Source of the DNA: Streptomyces sp. PKU-EA00015
GTDB taxonomy: Bacteria; Actinomycetota; Actinomycetes; Streptomycetales; Streptomycetaceae
Direction: 5' to 3'
Length of the DNA stretch: 64,000 nucleotides
Assembly: GCF_013387495.1 (NCBI RefSeq)
Contig: NZ_JABZEE010000004.1
Span: 62,001-126,000 of the forward strand
Part shown: in pieces, positions 19,624 through 28,814 of the stretch
Position numbering within the stretch: the stretch's first letter is position 1
How the letters are laid out: the number at the start of each line of letters is the position of its first letter
Notes under the pieces: model-generated
What the model was told of the DNA's origin: nothing
What the model saw: only the letters and a program-made list of their open reading frames with translations
The model's database searches: none
Translations under genes and position numbers: made by a program

Positions 19624-20544
19624 GTGCGCCGGGCAGGTGACGCTCCGGAACTTATTCGACGGCTCGCCGAGCAGGACCCGCTGATCGGCCTGCGCCGGGA
19701 CGAACGGCGCCAGGAGATCTCGGTGTCGCTCTACGGCGAGGTGCAGAAGGAGGTCGTCCAGGCCACCCTGGCCGACGACTTCGGCCTCGACGTCGACTTC
19801 CGCGAGACGACGACGATCCATGTGGAACGCCTCGTGGGGGCGGGCGCCGCCGCGGAGTTCCTGAAGGTCGACCCGAATCCCTTCCTCGCCACGGTCGGTC
19901 TGCGGGCCGAACCGGCGCCCGCGGGCTCGGGCGTGGAGTTCAGGCTGGAGGTCGAACTGGGCTCGATGCCGTACGCGTTCATCAAGGCTGTCGAGGAGAC
20001 GGCCAGGGAGACCCTGCGCCAGGGGCTCCACGGCTGCGAGGTCCCGGACTGCGTCCTGACCCTGACGCACTCGGGCTACGCGCCGCGCCAGAGCCATGCA
20101 CACGCCGTCTTCGACAAGAGCATGTCCAGCACGGCCGGTGACTTCCGCAACCTCACCCCGCTGGTCCTGACGAGCGCGCTCCGGCAGGCGGGCACCGAGG
20201 TCCACGAGCCGATGCACGACTTCCGCCTGGAGATCCCCGCGGACGTGTTCGGCGCCGTACTGCCTGTGCTGACGCGGCTGCGCGCCGTCCCGCGGACGTC
20301 GGCCCTCAAGGGCTCCTGGTACGTGATCGAGGGCGAACTGCCCGCCGCGTCCGTGCACGGAGTGGAGCGCCGACTGCCGTGGCTGACCAGTTGCGAGGGC
20401 GTGCTGGAGAGCTCTTTCGCCCGCTACCGCCCGCTCCAGGGCCCGCCTCCCCGCCGGCCCCGCTCCGACCACGCCCCGCTGGACCGCCGGAAGTACCTCC
20501 TGCGCGTGGTGCGCCGCACCGGAGCCCGCGACGACCACCGGTGA
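19624..20544 (+). pseudogene. Tet(M)/OtrA-like ribosomal protection protein lacking its GTPase domain
   Basis: The translated frame matches only the C-terminal half of tetracycline ribosomal protection GTPases (EF-G relatives). LAEQDPLIGLRRDERRQEISVSLYGEVQKEVV is domain III, and THSGYAPRQSHAHAVFDKSMSSTAGDFRNLTPLV lies in domain IV, the part that contacts the drug site; domain V follows. The G domain with the P-loop and switches and domain II, roughly the first 330-350 residues, are missing. Homology fades just upstream of 19660, where the start region of the XRE gene begins. A GTG at 19624 is in frame but has no ribosome site. Without GTPase activity it cannot be a working resistance protein. 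Domains III-V look otherwise intact. Confidence 0.82.
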
Positions 20545-20601
20545 CGGCGCGCGCTGTGCCGCATCCGCGCCGTCCTCCACGGTGCCCGACCGGACACCGC
20601 G

Positions 20602-20922
20602 TCACCCCGCACCGGCCGCGTCAGCCGCCGCCCCGGGCGACGCCTGCGGCACGGCGGGCACCGTCGCGGTCGTGGGACCGCGCACCGCCGCGATCACCGC
20701 GTCGTGCAGGTCGCGGCTCGCGGCCTCCGACGGGCACGGCGCCGGACTTCCCGACACCGTGAACCAGTCGGCCGCGCCGGTGTACTGCACGGTCACGGAC
20801 GCCTCGCCGTCGACCCAGGTGGTGTGCACGGTGAGGTCGCCCGAGACGACACCGACCTCCTCGGTGAGCACGCCGCCACGGCCCGAGTACACGCCAGGAG
20901 TAGTCCAGGATGCCCAGCTCAT
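20602..20922 (-). CDS. Hypothetical small protein
   Basis: 106 residues, no named family recognised. MSWASWTTPGVYSGRGGVLTEEVGVVSGDLTVHTTWVDGEASVTVQYTG looks like a small beta-rich domain, followed by a helix (EAASRDLHDAVIAAV) and an Ala/Pro-rich tail. There are no membrane segments and no signal peptide. GGAGG sits unusually close to the ATG. It starts 32 bases after the lipid kinase stop on the same strand, so it may be the last gene of that transcript. Confidence 0.6.
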   Translation of the reverse strand: MSWASWTTPGVYSGRGGVLTEEVGVVSGDLTVHTTWVDGEASVTVQYTGAADWFTVSGSPAPCPSEAASRDLHDAVIAAVRGPTTATVPAVPQASPGAAADAAGAG

Positions 20923-20954
20923 GCCTCCAACGTCACACTGTTCCCGCTTGATCG

Positions 20955-21860
20955 CTACTGGCGCGGCAGGACTGTTTTTCCGCACAGGATGTGGAGCGCT
21001 CCCGGCTGCACCCTCGCCGTCACCGGCAGCACCGCGTCGACCTCCCCGTCCGCGCCGTACGGGAGCGGGCGGTCCGCCTCGATGCGGATCTCCTTGCCCC
21101 GCAGGATCTCCACCTGGGGCCGCGCCACGTGCGCCCCGGTCTTCAGCTCGTTCATCATCGTGAAGAACAACCGTTTCGGGGCGTCCTGGATCACCACCAC
21201 GTCCAGCACGCCGTCGTCCAGCCGAGCACCCGGCGCGATCTGTCTGCCGAAGCCGTAGAAGCCGGAGTTGGCCGCCACCACCGTGTAGCCGCGGCGCTCG
21301 TGCACGACTTTGTCGATCGTGATCCGGTACGAGGCGGGCCGCCATGCCATGACCGCCCGCAGCCCGCCCGCGTAGTACGACGCCGCTCCGCGCAGCAGCC
21401 GGGAGGTGTTGGCGTGCCGGTTGGCGACGGCGTCGACCCCGGCGTACACGCTGCCCAGGACGGAGATCCCGGCGTGCACGGCCGATTCGACCTCGATGGT
21501 GTCCACGGCCCGGACCTCGCCCCGCAGCAGCACCTCCGCGAGCCGCGGGGCGTCGGCGGGCAGGCCCAGGGCGCGGGCGAAGTCGTTGCCGCGGCCGGCC
21601 GGGACCAGGCCGAACACGGTGTCCGTGCCGCTGAGCGCCCCTCCGATGCAGCCCGCCATCCCGTCACCGCCGACGGCGAGGACCACATGGCCCTGCGCAC
21701 CGGCCTGCCGGGCGAGTTCCCGGGCGTGGTCGAGGCTGCGGCTGTACAGGGTGTCGAGCCGCGCGCCCGCCTCCCGCAGGAGCCGGGACAGGGGAAGCAG
21801 GGCGGCCGTACCGCTGGAACCGCCTGCGGTCGGGTTGACGACGGCGGTGAACTGTCGCAT
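20955..21860 (-). CDS. Diacylglycerol kinase family lipid kinase
   Basis: 301 residues. FTAVVNPTAGGSSG opens the catalytic domain, and VLAVGGDGMAGCIGGALSGTDTVFGLVPAGRGNDFARALGLP carries the GGDG nucleotide motif and the PxGxxNDxA motif of DAGK/sphingosine kinase/YegS-like enzymes. It would phosphorylate a diacylglycerol-like lipid at the membrane using ATP. It starts 29 bases after the flavoenzyme gene on the same strand, so it probably belongs to the same lipid operon. Confidence 0.9.
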   Translation of the reverse strand: MRQFTAVVNPTAGGSSGTAALLPLSRLLREAGARLDTLYSRSLDHARELARQAGAQGHVVLAVGGDGMAGCIGGALSGTDTVFGLVPAGRGNDFARALGLPADAPRLAEVLLRGEVRAVDTIEVESAVHAGISVLGSVYAGVDAVANRHANTSRLLRGAASYYAGGLRAVMAWRPASYRITIDKVVHERRGYTVVAANSGFYGFGRQIAPGARLDDGVLDVVVIQDAPKRLFFTMMNELKTGAHVARPQVEILRGKEIRIEADRPLPYGADGEVDAVLPVTARVQPGALHILCGKTVLPRQ

Positions 21861-21889
21861 GGATGGCGCCTCCGGACGGCGGGAACGGG

Positions 21890-23485
21890 TCAGCGGACGG
21901 GGATGAGGACGCCGGGGCTGAGGACTCCGGCCGGGTCGATCTCGGCCTTGACGGCCTGGAGCATGCGGACGCCCACCGGCCCGATCTCCGAGGTGTACCA
22001 GTCGCGGTGGTCGGTGCCCACGCCGTGGTGGTGGCTGATGGTGCCGCCCGCCGCCAGGATCGCGTCGTTGGCCGCCCGCTTCGCCCGCTCCCAGTGGGCG
22101 ACCGGTTCGTCACCCTGTGCGGAGACGACGGTGAAGTAGAGCGAGGCGCCGTTCTCGTACACGTGCGAGATGTGGCACATGACCAGCGGCGGGGTGCCCG
22201 CCTCGGTCAGTGTGCCGGTGACGGCCTGGCGCACCGCCGCGTACAGCCCGGGCACGGCTGACCAGAACGCGGCCGTCTCCAGCGTCTCGGCGAACGCCCC
22301 GGCGTCCAGCAGCGCGTCGCGCAGGTACGGGGCGTTGTACCGGCCGTGCTCCCAGCGCTCGCCCGGCTCCTCGCCGGCGAACTCGCCGCCGCAGGCGAGC
22401 AGGACCTCCCGGGCCGCCGCGCGTCGCGCCGCGGTGTCCTCCTCGGTGCCCTCGTAGCCGGCGATCGCCATGCAGCCCGCCCCCTGCGGGGCCTCGGCGG
22501 TGCCGATGGCGTCCGGCTGGGCCAGGCCGATGAACGTCTCGGTCTCGTCCGACAGGCGCAGCACGGTGGGCCGCGGCCCGTCCTGCGCGAGCCGGCGCAG
22601 TGCGGCCGCTCCCGCCTCGAACGTGGCGAAGCGCCAGCCCTCGTAGACGCGCCTTTGCGGCAGGGGCCGGATGCGGACCGCCACCGCGGTGATCACGCCG
22701 AACGCGCCCTCGGAGCCGAGGACCAGCTGCCGCAGGTCCGGGCCGGCCGCCGAGCGGGGCGCACGGCCGGTCTCCAGCGTGCCCTGCGGAGTGGCGAGCG
22801 TGAGGCCGAGGACCATCTCGTCGAAGCGGCCGTATCCGGCCGACGCCTGGCCGCTGGAGCGCGCAGCGGCGAAGCCGCCGACGGTCGCCCACTCGAACGA
22901 CTGCGGGAAGTGGCCGAGGGTCCAGCCCCGCTCGTTGAGCAGCGCCTCGCACTGCGGGCCGCGCAGACCCGGCTGGACGGTGGCGGTGCGGGAGACCTCG
23001 TCGAGGGCGACGAGCCCGTCGAGCCGGCGCAGGTCGAGCGCGACGAACGGCCGCTTCGCCTCGGGCGCGAGTCCGCCGACGACGGACGTGCCGCCGCCGA
23101 ACGGCACCGCGGACAGACCGTGTTCGGCGCAGGCGCGCAGCACGGCCAGCACCTCGTCGTGGCTGCCCGGCAGCAGGACCGCGGCCGGTGTGTCGTCGGC
23201 CTCGCCGGCGCGGATGCGCAGGAGGTCGGGGGTGGACTTGCCCCGGGTGTGCCGGATGCGGCTCTCGGCGTCCTGGCGCACGTACGCGTCGCCGCCGACG
23301 CAGGCGGCCAGCGCCTCGCGGGCGCCGTCCGGGAGCGGGGAGACCGGCACCTCGATGGCGTCGAGCGACGCGGGGCCGTTCTCGCGGGGCGTGACGCCGA
23401 GCAGATCGCGCAGCAGTCCGATCACCGTGCCGGGCAGCGGGGCCGCCTTGGCCGGGTCGCCCCAGCCGCTCCACAACATGTCCAC
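21890..23485 (-). CDS. FAD-linked oxidase, alkyl-dihydroxyacetonephosphate-synthase-like
   Basis: 531 residues of the VAO/PCMH flavoprotein superfamily. The FAD domain has PFGGGTSVVGGLAPEAKRP and TLGHFPQSFEWATVGGFAAARSSGQASAGYGRFDEMV, closely following the AGPS subgroup (GHFPQSFE, TxGG, R-S-S/A-G, YGR). Near the C-terminus SHHHGVGTDHRDW gives the triple-histidine motif used by AGPS in catalysis. AGPS exchanges the acyl chain of acyl-DHAP for a fatty alcohol, making ether lipids. GTG at 23485 follows GAGG nine bases upstream; an ATG at 23479 is the alternative. It is divergent from a TetR gene and upstream of a lipid kinase. Confidence 0.87.
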   Translation of the reverse strand: MDMLWSGWGDPAKAAPLPGTVIGLLRDLLGVTPRENGPASLDAIEVPVSPLPDGAREALAACVGGDAYVRQDAESRIRHTRGKSTPDLLRIRAGEADDTPAAVLLPGSHDEVLAVLRACAEHGLSAVPFGGGTSVVGGLAPEAKRPFVALDLRRLDGLVALDEVSRTATVQPGLRGPQCEALLNERGWTLGHFPQSFEWATVGGFAAARSSGQASAGYGRFDEMVLGLTLATPQGTLETGRAPRSAAGPDLRQLVLGSEGAFGVITAVAVRIRPLPQRRVYEGWRFATFEAGAAALRRLAQDGPRPTVLRLSDETETFIGLAQPDAIGTAEAPQGAGCMAIAGYEGTEEDTAARRAAAREVLLACGGEFAGEEPGERWEHGRYNAPYLRDALLDAGAFAETLETAAFWSAVPGLYAAVRQAVTGTLTEAGTPPLVMCHISHVYENGASLYFTVVSAQGDEPVAHWERAKRAANDAILAAGGTISHHHGVGTDHRDWYTSEIGPVGVRMLQAVKAEIDPAGVLSPGVLIPVR

Positions 23486-23557
23486 TTCGGTCTTCCTCAC
23501 CGTCGGTTTCGCAGGGGTGCACTGCCGCGCGGCCGGCACTGCATTACACTGTGACAG

Positions 23558-24157
23558 ATGACGCCCATTCGTCACAACCATGCGGACGCGGACGCCGTGC
23601 TGGACGCCGCACGCGACTGTGTCCTCGCCGTCGGCGTACGCCGCACGACCCTGACCGACGTGGCCCGGCGCGCCGGGGTGTCCCGGATGACGCTGTACCG
23701 CCGCTGGCCGGACGTGCGCACGCTCGTCGGCGACCTGATGACCCGTGAGTGGATCGCCCTCGCCGTCGGCGCCATGCCCGACCCCGTGGCGGACACGCCC
23801 GTGCGGGCGCGCATCGTCGACGGGCTCGTGGCGGGGGTCGCCGCGTTCCGCGCACACCCTCTGTTCCACAAGATCCTCGACGTGGACCCGGAACTGCTGC
23901 TGCCCTACGTCATCGACCGCCGCGGAGCCAGCCAGGACGCCCTGCTCGGCCTCCTCACGACGGCGCTCGCCCAGGGCCACGAGGACGGATCCGTCCGCCG
24001 CGTGCACACCGACCTGCAGGCCCGCTCACTGCTGCTCGTCGTCCAGTCCTTCGTGCTCTCACTGCGCACGATGACCGAGGAGGGCGACCCCGAACTGAGC
24101 GACACCGCCTTCCTCGGCGAGCTGCGGACCGTACTGGAGAGGACCCTCACCCCATGA
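23558..24157 (+). CDS. TetR family regulator of the glycerolipid module
   Basis: 199 residues. AVLDAARDCVLAVGVRRTTLTDVARRAGVSRMTLYRRWPDVRTLV is a textbook TetR DNA-binding domain. There is no Shine-Dalgarno sequence; a TACACT hexamer at 23545-23550 ends seven bases before the ATG, which fits a leaderless transcript. The stop overlaps the glycerol-3-phosphate dehydrogenase start by four bases (ATGA), so the two are one operon, and the flavoenzyme gene is divergent across only 72 bases. Control of the whole module by this protein is likely. Confidence 0.9.
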   Translation: MTPIRHNHADADAVLDAARDCVLAVGVRRTTLTDVARRAGVSRMTLYRRWPDVRTLVGDLMTREWIALAVGAMPDPVADTPVRARIVDGLVAGVAAFRAHPLFHKILDVDPELLLPYVIDRRGASQDALLGLLTTALAQGHEDGSVRRVHTDLQARSLLLVVQSFVLSLRTMTEEGDPELSDTAFLGELRTVLERTLTP

Positions 24158-25713
24158 CCCGCCCCAGCAGCCCCGCCCTGCCCGCCTCGTCCCTCAACGC
24201 CGCACGGCGGCACAGGGAGCTCGCGGAACTCGCCGACGGCGCCGAGGTCGACGTCCTCGTCGTCGGCCTCGGCGCCACCGGAGCCGGAGCCGCCCTCGAC
24301 GCCGCCTCGCGCGGCCTCACCGTGGCCGCCGTCGACGCGCACGACCTCGCCTTCGGCACGTCGCGCTGGAGTTCCAAGCTCATCCACGGCGGGTTGCGGT
24401 ACCTCGCCAGCGGTCAGCTCGACGTCGCGCACGAGAGCGCCGTCGAACGCGGCGTCCTCATGGAACGCACCGCCCCCCACCTGGTCCGCGCCCAGCCCTT
24501 CGTCCTGCCGCTCACCCCCCTGGTCAGCCGCGGCCAGGCCGCGCTCGCCTGGGCCGGCTTCCGGGCCGGCGACCTGCTGCGCGCCTCCGCCCGCACCGCA
24601 CGCGCCACCCTGCCCGCACCGCGCGTCCTGTCGACGGTGGAGACCCGGCACATGGCACCCGCCCTGCGCGCCACCGGCCTGCGCGGCGGACTGCTGTCCT
24701 GGGACGGTCAACTCACCGACGACGCCCGCCTGGTGAGCGCGATCGCCCGCACCGCCGCCGCCCACGGCGCCCGTGTCCTCACCCGCGTGCGCGCGCTCGC
24801 GCTCACCGGCAACGGCGCGCTCGTCCGCGACGAGACCACCGGCGAGGACCTGCGCGTCCGCGCGCGCACCGTGATCAACGCGGCCGGGGTCTGGGCCGGG
24901 GGACTCGTCGACGACATCCGGCTGCGCCCCTCCCGCGGCACCCACCTCGTGCTGCGCTCGGACGACCTGGGCGGCCTCGCCGCCGGCATGCACATCCCGA
25001 TCCCCGGCGAGACCAACCGCTTCGTCCTCGTCCTGCCGCAGGGCGACGGCCGGGTGTACGTCGGCCTCACCGACGAACCGGTGGAGGGCAGCGTCCCCGA
25101 CGTGCCCAAGGTGCCCGAGACGGACATCGGCTTCCTCCTTGACGTCCTCGGCTCCGCCCTCGACGTCACCGTCGGCCGCGACGACGTCGTGGGCGCGTTC
25201 GCCGGCCTGCGCCCCCTGCTCGACACGGACGGCGGGCCGGGCCGGACCGCCGACATCTCCCGCAAGCACGCGGTCCTCACCTCGCCCGACGGCGTCGTCA
25301 CCGTCGTCGGCGGCAAACTCACCACGTACCGGCGCATGGCGCAGGACGCCGTCGACGCGGCCGTCCTCGCGCGCGGGCTGCGATGCGGCCCCTGCCGCAC
25401 CACCGCCGTCCCGCTCGTCGGAGCCGACCACCCCAGCGCCCTCGCGCAGCTGGACGCGCCCCGCCGCCTCGTCCGCCGGTACGGCTCCGAGGCGCCGGCC
25501 GTCCACGCCCTCGGCCTGGAGGACCCGTCCCTGGCGCGGCCGGTGATCCCCGGCCACCCCGTCACCGGCGCCGAACTCGTCTGGGCGGTCCGCCACGAAG
25601 GGGCCCTCGACGCATCCGATCTCCTCGACCGCCGGACCCGCATCGGCCTGGTGGCCGAAGACCGGCACGCCGCGCAGGAGGCCGCCCGCGACGCGCTGGC
25701 CCGCAGCTCCTGA
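24154..25713 (+). CDS. glpD: FAD-dependent glycerol-3-phosphate dehydrogenase
   Basis: 519 residues. VDVLVVGLGATGAGAALDAASRGL is the dinucleotide-binding motif; FGTSRWSSKLIHGGLRYL is the signature of aerobic GlpD/GlpA; VINAAGVWAG, RPSRGTHLVL and VVGGKLTTYRRMAQDAVD are further family blocks. It oxidises sn-glycerol-3-phosphate to dihydroxyacetone phosphate and passes electrons to quinone at the membrane. Translational coupling to the TetR gene and the divergent AGPS-like gene suggest it may supply DHAP for lipid assembly in addition to glycerol catabolism; that is inference. Confidence 0.93.
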   Translation: MTRPSSPALPASSLNAARRHRELAELADGAEVDVLVVGLGATGAGAALDAASRGLTVAAVDAHDLAFGTSRWSSKLIHGGLRYLASGQLDVAHESAVERGVLMERTAPHLVRAQPFVLPLTPLVSRGQAALAWAGFRAGDLLRASARTARATLPAPRVLSTVETRHMAPALRATGLRGGLLSWDGQLTDDARLVSAIARTAAAHGARVLTRVRALALTGNGALVRDETTGEDLRVRARTVINAAGVWAGGLVDDIRLRPSRGTHLVLRSDDLGGLAAGMHIPIPGETNRFVLVLPQGDGRVYVGLTDEPVEGSVPDVPKVPETDIGFLLDVLGSALDVTVGRDDVVGAFAGLRPLLDTDGGPGRTADISRKHAVLTSPDGVVTVVGGKLTTYRRMAQDAVDAAVLARGLRCGPCRTTAVPLVGADHPSALAQLDAPRRLVRRYGSEAPAVHALGLEDPSLARPVIPGHPVTGAELVWAVRHEGALDASDLLDRRTRIGLVAEDRHAAQEAARDALARSS

Positions 25714-25736
25714 CCGCGTGCCTCCGCCGAACACGT

Positions 25737-25767
25737 GTGGTGGGGCGCCGCAAGGGCGCCCCACCAC
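25737..25767. terminator. Bidirectional terminator hairpin
   Basis: A 13-bp perfect stem (GTGGTGGGGCGCC and its complement) with a 5-base loop lies between the convergent glpD (stop at 25713) and protease (stop at 25799) genes. Confidence 0.85.
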
Positions 25768-25798
25768 GCTCACGCCCCGTCCCCGGGGCCCTGTGCCG

Positions 25799-26677
25799 CT
25801 ACGGGAGCTGCGTGAACGGGGCCAGGAAGGCCCGGGCTCCCGGGGTGTCCAGACGGTACGTCACGTTCGTCGCGTAGCACGGCGAGTCGCCCGTGATCGT
25901 CGTGGAGACGAGAGTCCACTTCCCGCCCAGCGTGGCGAAGTTCGGTCCGCCCGAATCGCCGTAGCACGCACCGCCGTTGCCCTGCGGCGCGGTCATGGCC
26001 AGGCGCACCCAGGCGTCGTTCAGCGCGTCGAAGGTGACCGGGGCCTTCATGCGGACGCCGCCGCCCGGGTGGGTGTGGCCGCCGGGACCGCGCCGGGACT
26101 CCTCGGTGCCGTAACCGGCGACGACGAACGGGGTGTCGTTCAGGCCCTGCGGGCCGGCCGCGTCGAGCGCACCGGCCGCCGGCAGCGAGGCCGGAGTGAA
26201 CGACCAGCGCGCCTTGACCTGGGCGGCGGACAGCTGGATCACCGATATGTCGCGGGTGTCGGAGGCCGGCCCCGGATACTCCGGGTGGTTGTGGGCGGTG
26301 CCCTGGACTCCGACGGCACGCGCCACGGCGGCGGGGTCGCCCGGGTGCTGGGCGGCGGCCCTGTCGAGGCCGGCCTGCACGTCCTGGTCGAGGGAGACGT
26401 AGAACTTCACGTTCCCTGGCCAGTCGGTGGTGCAGTGGGCGGCGGTCAGGAACGTGTCCTTGTCGATCATGGTGCCGGAGCAGACCCAGTCGACGCGGTC
26501 CGGGGTCGCCGGATCGTCGTCGGCGTCCCAGGTGGCGACCAGCGCACCGACCTCGGTGCGCTCGGGCGCGGGCGTCGCGTTGTACGAGTTGATCGCCGAC
26601 GACGGCAGGGCCGCGGCGAGCACGACGGCGCAGGCCGCAGCGGTGACGGCCATCGGACGTAGGGGCAGGGCAGTCAA
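25799..26677 (-). CDS. Secreted trypsin-like serine protease (S1)
   Basis: 292 residues from a TTG start at 26677, which has GAAGGG just upstream; ATG at 26653 is an alternative. A signal peptide (MAVTAAACAVVLAAALPSSA) leads to a chymotrypsin-fold protease. The catalytic triad is visible as H81 in LTAAHC, D143 in TRDISVIQL and S242 in CYGDSGGPNF. A pro-segment seems short or absent. It should be exported by the Sec route and act outside the cell. The longer frame to 26821 would put hydrophilic sequence ahead of the signal peptide and is rejected. Confidence 0.9.
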   Translation of the reverse strand: MTALPLRPMAVTAAACAVVLAAALPSSAINSYNATPAPERTEVGALVATWDADDDPATPDRVDWVCSGTMIDKDTFLTAAHCTTDWPGNVKFYVSLDQDVQAGLDRAAAQHPGDPAAVARAVGVQGTAHNHPEYPGPASDTRDISVIQLSAAQVKARWSFTPASLPAAGALDAAGPQGLNDTPFVVAGYGTEESRRGPGGHTHPGGGVRMKAPVTFDALNDAWVRLAMTAPQGNGGACYGDSGGPNFATLGGKWTLVSTTITGDSPCYATNVTYRLDTPGARAFLAPFTQLP

Positions 26678-26866
26678 GTCGGACCCTTCGGTGTGGGTGA
26701 ACGGGGATTCTCCTGTGGGGTGATCGACAGTGAAGCGTGCCCAGGGCGCCGCGGCAAGAGGCCGGTGCCACCGGGGAACGGCCGCCCCGGACGGCTCCGA
26801 GATGCGCTCGGTCACGAGCACTGATTCGCTGAGGACACCCGCTCAATCGGAACACGAGGAGTGATC

Positions 26867-27058
26867 ATGAGCGTTTCGGACGAGTCCCGCGGCCGGATCC
26901 GGCAGATGCGGGAGAAGGCGAAGGAACTGAACGCGGCCGCGGAGCGCAGCAGCGATCCCAAGGAGCGTGAGCGGCTGAAGGAGAAGGCCCAGCGGCTGCA
27001 GGCCCAGTCGGAGCAGGAGTCCGGCATGAGCACCGGGGACATATACCCCGACGTGTGA
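26867..27058 (+). CDS. DUF6381-type small coiled-coil protein
   Basis: 63 residues. SDESRGRIRQMREKAKELNAAAERSSDPKERERLKEKAQRLQ is a charged amphipathic helix of high coiled-coil propensity, followed by GDIYPDV. This composition matches DUF6381 proteins of streptomycetes. GAGGAG lies seven bases before the ATG at 26867, favouring it over the GTG at 26861. Function is unknown; such proteins are small, soluble and often stress-related. Confidence 0.78.
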   Translation: MSVSDESRGRIRQMREKAKELNAAAERSSDPKERERLKEKAQRLQAQSEQESGMSTGDIYPDV

Positions 27059-27096
27059 CGGACAGCGCCGCACGCCGCGGCGGCACCCGTCGTACG

Positions 27097-27130
27097 AGGG
27101 GCCGGGGCGCCCGAGAGCGCCCCGGCCCCT
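27097..27130. terminator. Strong bidirectional terminator hairpin
   Basis: A 14-bp perfect stem (AGGGGCCGGGGCGC and its complement) with loop CCGAGA lies between the convergent small coiled-coil gene and the glutamate-cysteine ligase homologue. Confidence 0.85.
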
Positions 27131-27217
27131 CCGCGCGCCCGCCCGCCCAGCCGTACGGCGCCGTCACCGCCGAAGGCGGGACAGGACGAGCGCGCCCACC
27201 CGAGCACCGACTGGCGG

Positions 27218-28696
27218 TCAGTCGACCGGCCAGGTGTGGACGGGAGCGTTGAGGTGCATGTAGTCGATGTACTGCCGCGTCATCAGCCGCAGCGCCTCGT
27301 GGTGGTCGACCCTGCTGGTCCGGTCGATGTGGTGGAACGTCTCCGCCTGCCACACGGCACCGTTGCGGCCGGTCACGCAGCGCTGCTCGATGATGCCGAG
27401 CAGCGGCTCCCGCCACGGCGCGTCCATGCCCGAAGCCTCCAGACCACGGTGCGCGAGCGGCAGCAGCCTGCGCAACACCAGCTCGGCGACCGGCACTTCA
27501 CCCATGCCCGGCCAGTACAGCCGGGCGTCGATCCCGTGCCGGGCCGCCGCGTGCAGATTGTCCTCCGCGGCCTGGAACGACATCCGCGACCACACCGGCC
27601 GCTCCTCGTCCACGAGTGCGCGCGTCAGCCCGTAGTAGAAGGCGCCGTTGGCGAGGATGTCGGCCACCGTCGGTCCCGCGGGCAGCACCCGGTTCTCGAT
27701 CCGCAGGTGCGGCTTGCCGTGGTCGACGGCGTAGATGGGGCGGTTCCACCGGTAGATCGTGCCGTTGTGCAGGGTCAGCTCGGACAGCTCCGGGATGTCG
27801 CCGCCCTCGAGCGTCTCCCGCGGGTCCTCTTCGTCGCACACCGGCAGCAGGGCGGGGAAGTAGCGCACGTTCTCCTCGAAGAGGTCGAAGACGCTGTTGA
27901 TCCAGCGCTCGCCGAACCACACCCGGGGCCGTACGCCCTGCACCTTGATCTCCTCCGGGCGGGTGTCCGTCGCCTGCTCGAACAGCGGGATGCGGGTCTC
28001 GCGCCAGAGCTCCTTGCCGAACAGGAACGGGGAGTTCGCGGCCAGCCCCACCTGCACACCGGCGATGGCCTGCGCCGCGTTCCAGTAGGCCGGGAACTCC
28101 TCCGGGGCGACCTGCAGGTGGAACTGGGTACTCGTGCACGCCGCCTCGGGAGTGATCGTGTCCGCGTAGGTGCGCAGCCGCTCGATGCCGTCCACCTCGA
28201 TGCGCAGATCCTCGCCGCGCGCGGCGAAGACCTGCTCGTTGAGCAGCCGGTAGCGGGGGTTCTCGGACAGGGCCGCCTCGCCGACGTCCTTGCGGCGCAG
28301 CGTCGGCAGGATGCCGATCATGGCCAGGTGCGCCCCGACCTCCGAGGCGCGCTGTTCGGCGTGGTTCAGGGCCCCCCGGATTTCCTGCTCCCAGGAGTCC
28401 GGCCCGCCGGCCGTCAGCCTGCGGGGCGAGATGTTGATCTCCAGATTGAAGCGGCCCAGCTCGCTCGACCACGCCGGATCCGCGATGGCCTCCAGGACGT
28501 CGGTGCTGCGCATCGCGGGTTCCCCGGTCTCGTCGACCAGGTTCAGCTCGATCTCCAGACCCACCTGCGGCCGCTCGAACTCGAAGTTCGCCGCGCGCAG
28601 CATCTGCGCGAACGTGTCCAGACACGCCTGCATCTTGTTCCGGTAGCGGCGGCGGTCCTCGCGGGTGAAGACCAGCGCCGGGACGTCACGCCCCAT
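27218..28696 (-). CDS. Glutamate-cysteine ligase (GCS2 / carboxylate-amine ligase family)
   Basis: 492 residues of the GCS2 superfamily. QVGLEIELNLVDETGEP carries the conserved substrate and metal glutamates, GRFNLEINISPR the second acidic block, and ACTSTQFHLQVAPEEFPAYWNAAQ and HLRIENRVLPAGPTVADILANGAFYYGL the remaining family motifs. The reaction would join glutamate to an amine such as cysteine with ATP. Actinobacteria use relatives (EgtA) in ergothioneine synthesis, but no egtBCDE genes are adjacent, so the product is uncertain. GGGAGG precedes the ATG at 28696 by six bases. Confidence 0.88.
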   Translation of the reverse strand: MGRDVPALVFTREDRRRYRNKMQACLDTFAQMLRAANFEFERPQVGLEIELNLVDETGEPAMRSTDVLEAIADPAWSSELGRFNLEINISPRRLTAGGPDSWEQEIRGALNHAEQRASEVGAHLAMIGILPTLRRKDVGEAALSENPRYRLLNEQVFAARGEDLRIEVDGIERLRTYADTITPEAACTSTQFHLQVAPEEFPAYWNAAQAIAGVQVGLAANSPFLFGKELWRETRIPLFEQATDTRPEEIKVQGVRPRVWFGERWINSVFDLFEENVRYFPALLPVCDEEDPRETLEGGDIPELSELTLHNGTIYRWNRPIYAVDHGKPHLRIENRVLPAGPTVADILANGAFYYGLTRALVDEERPVWSRMSFQAAEDNLHAAARHGIDARLYWPGMGEVPVAELVLRRLLPLAHRGLEASGMDAPWREPLLGIIEQRCVTGRNGAVWQAETFHHIDRTSRVDHHEALRLMTRQYIDYMHLNAPVHTWPVD

Positions 28697-28814
28697 CGGC
28701 CCTCCCGGGATCGTCGGGCACAGACCACGGTCCCAGCGTGACACCTGTGGGCGGCGGCGACCAGTGAGGCGGCCGCCGCCCACGGTGGACACGACGCGAG
28801 GGGACGGAGCGTGA

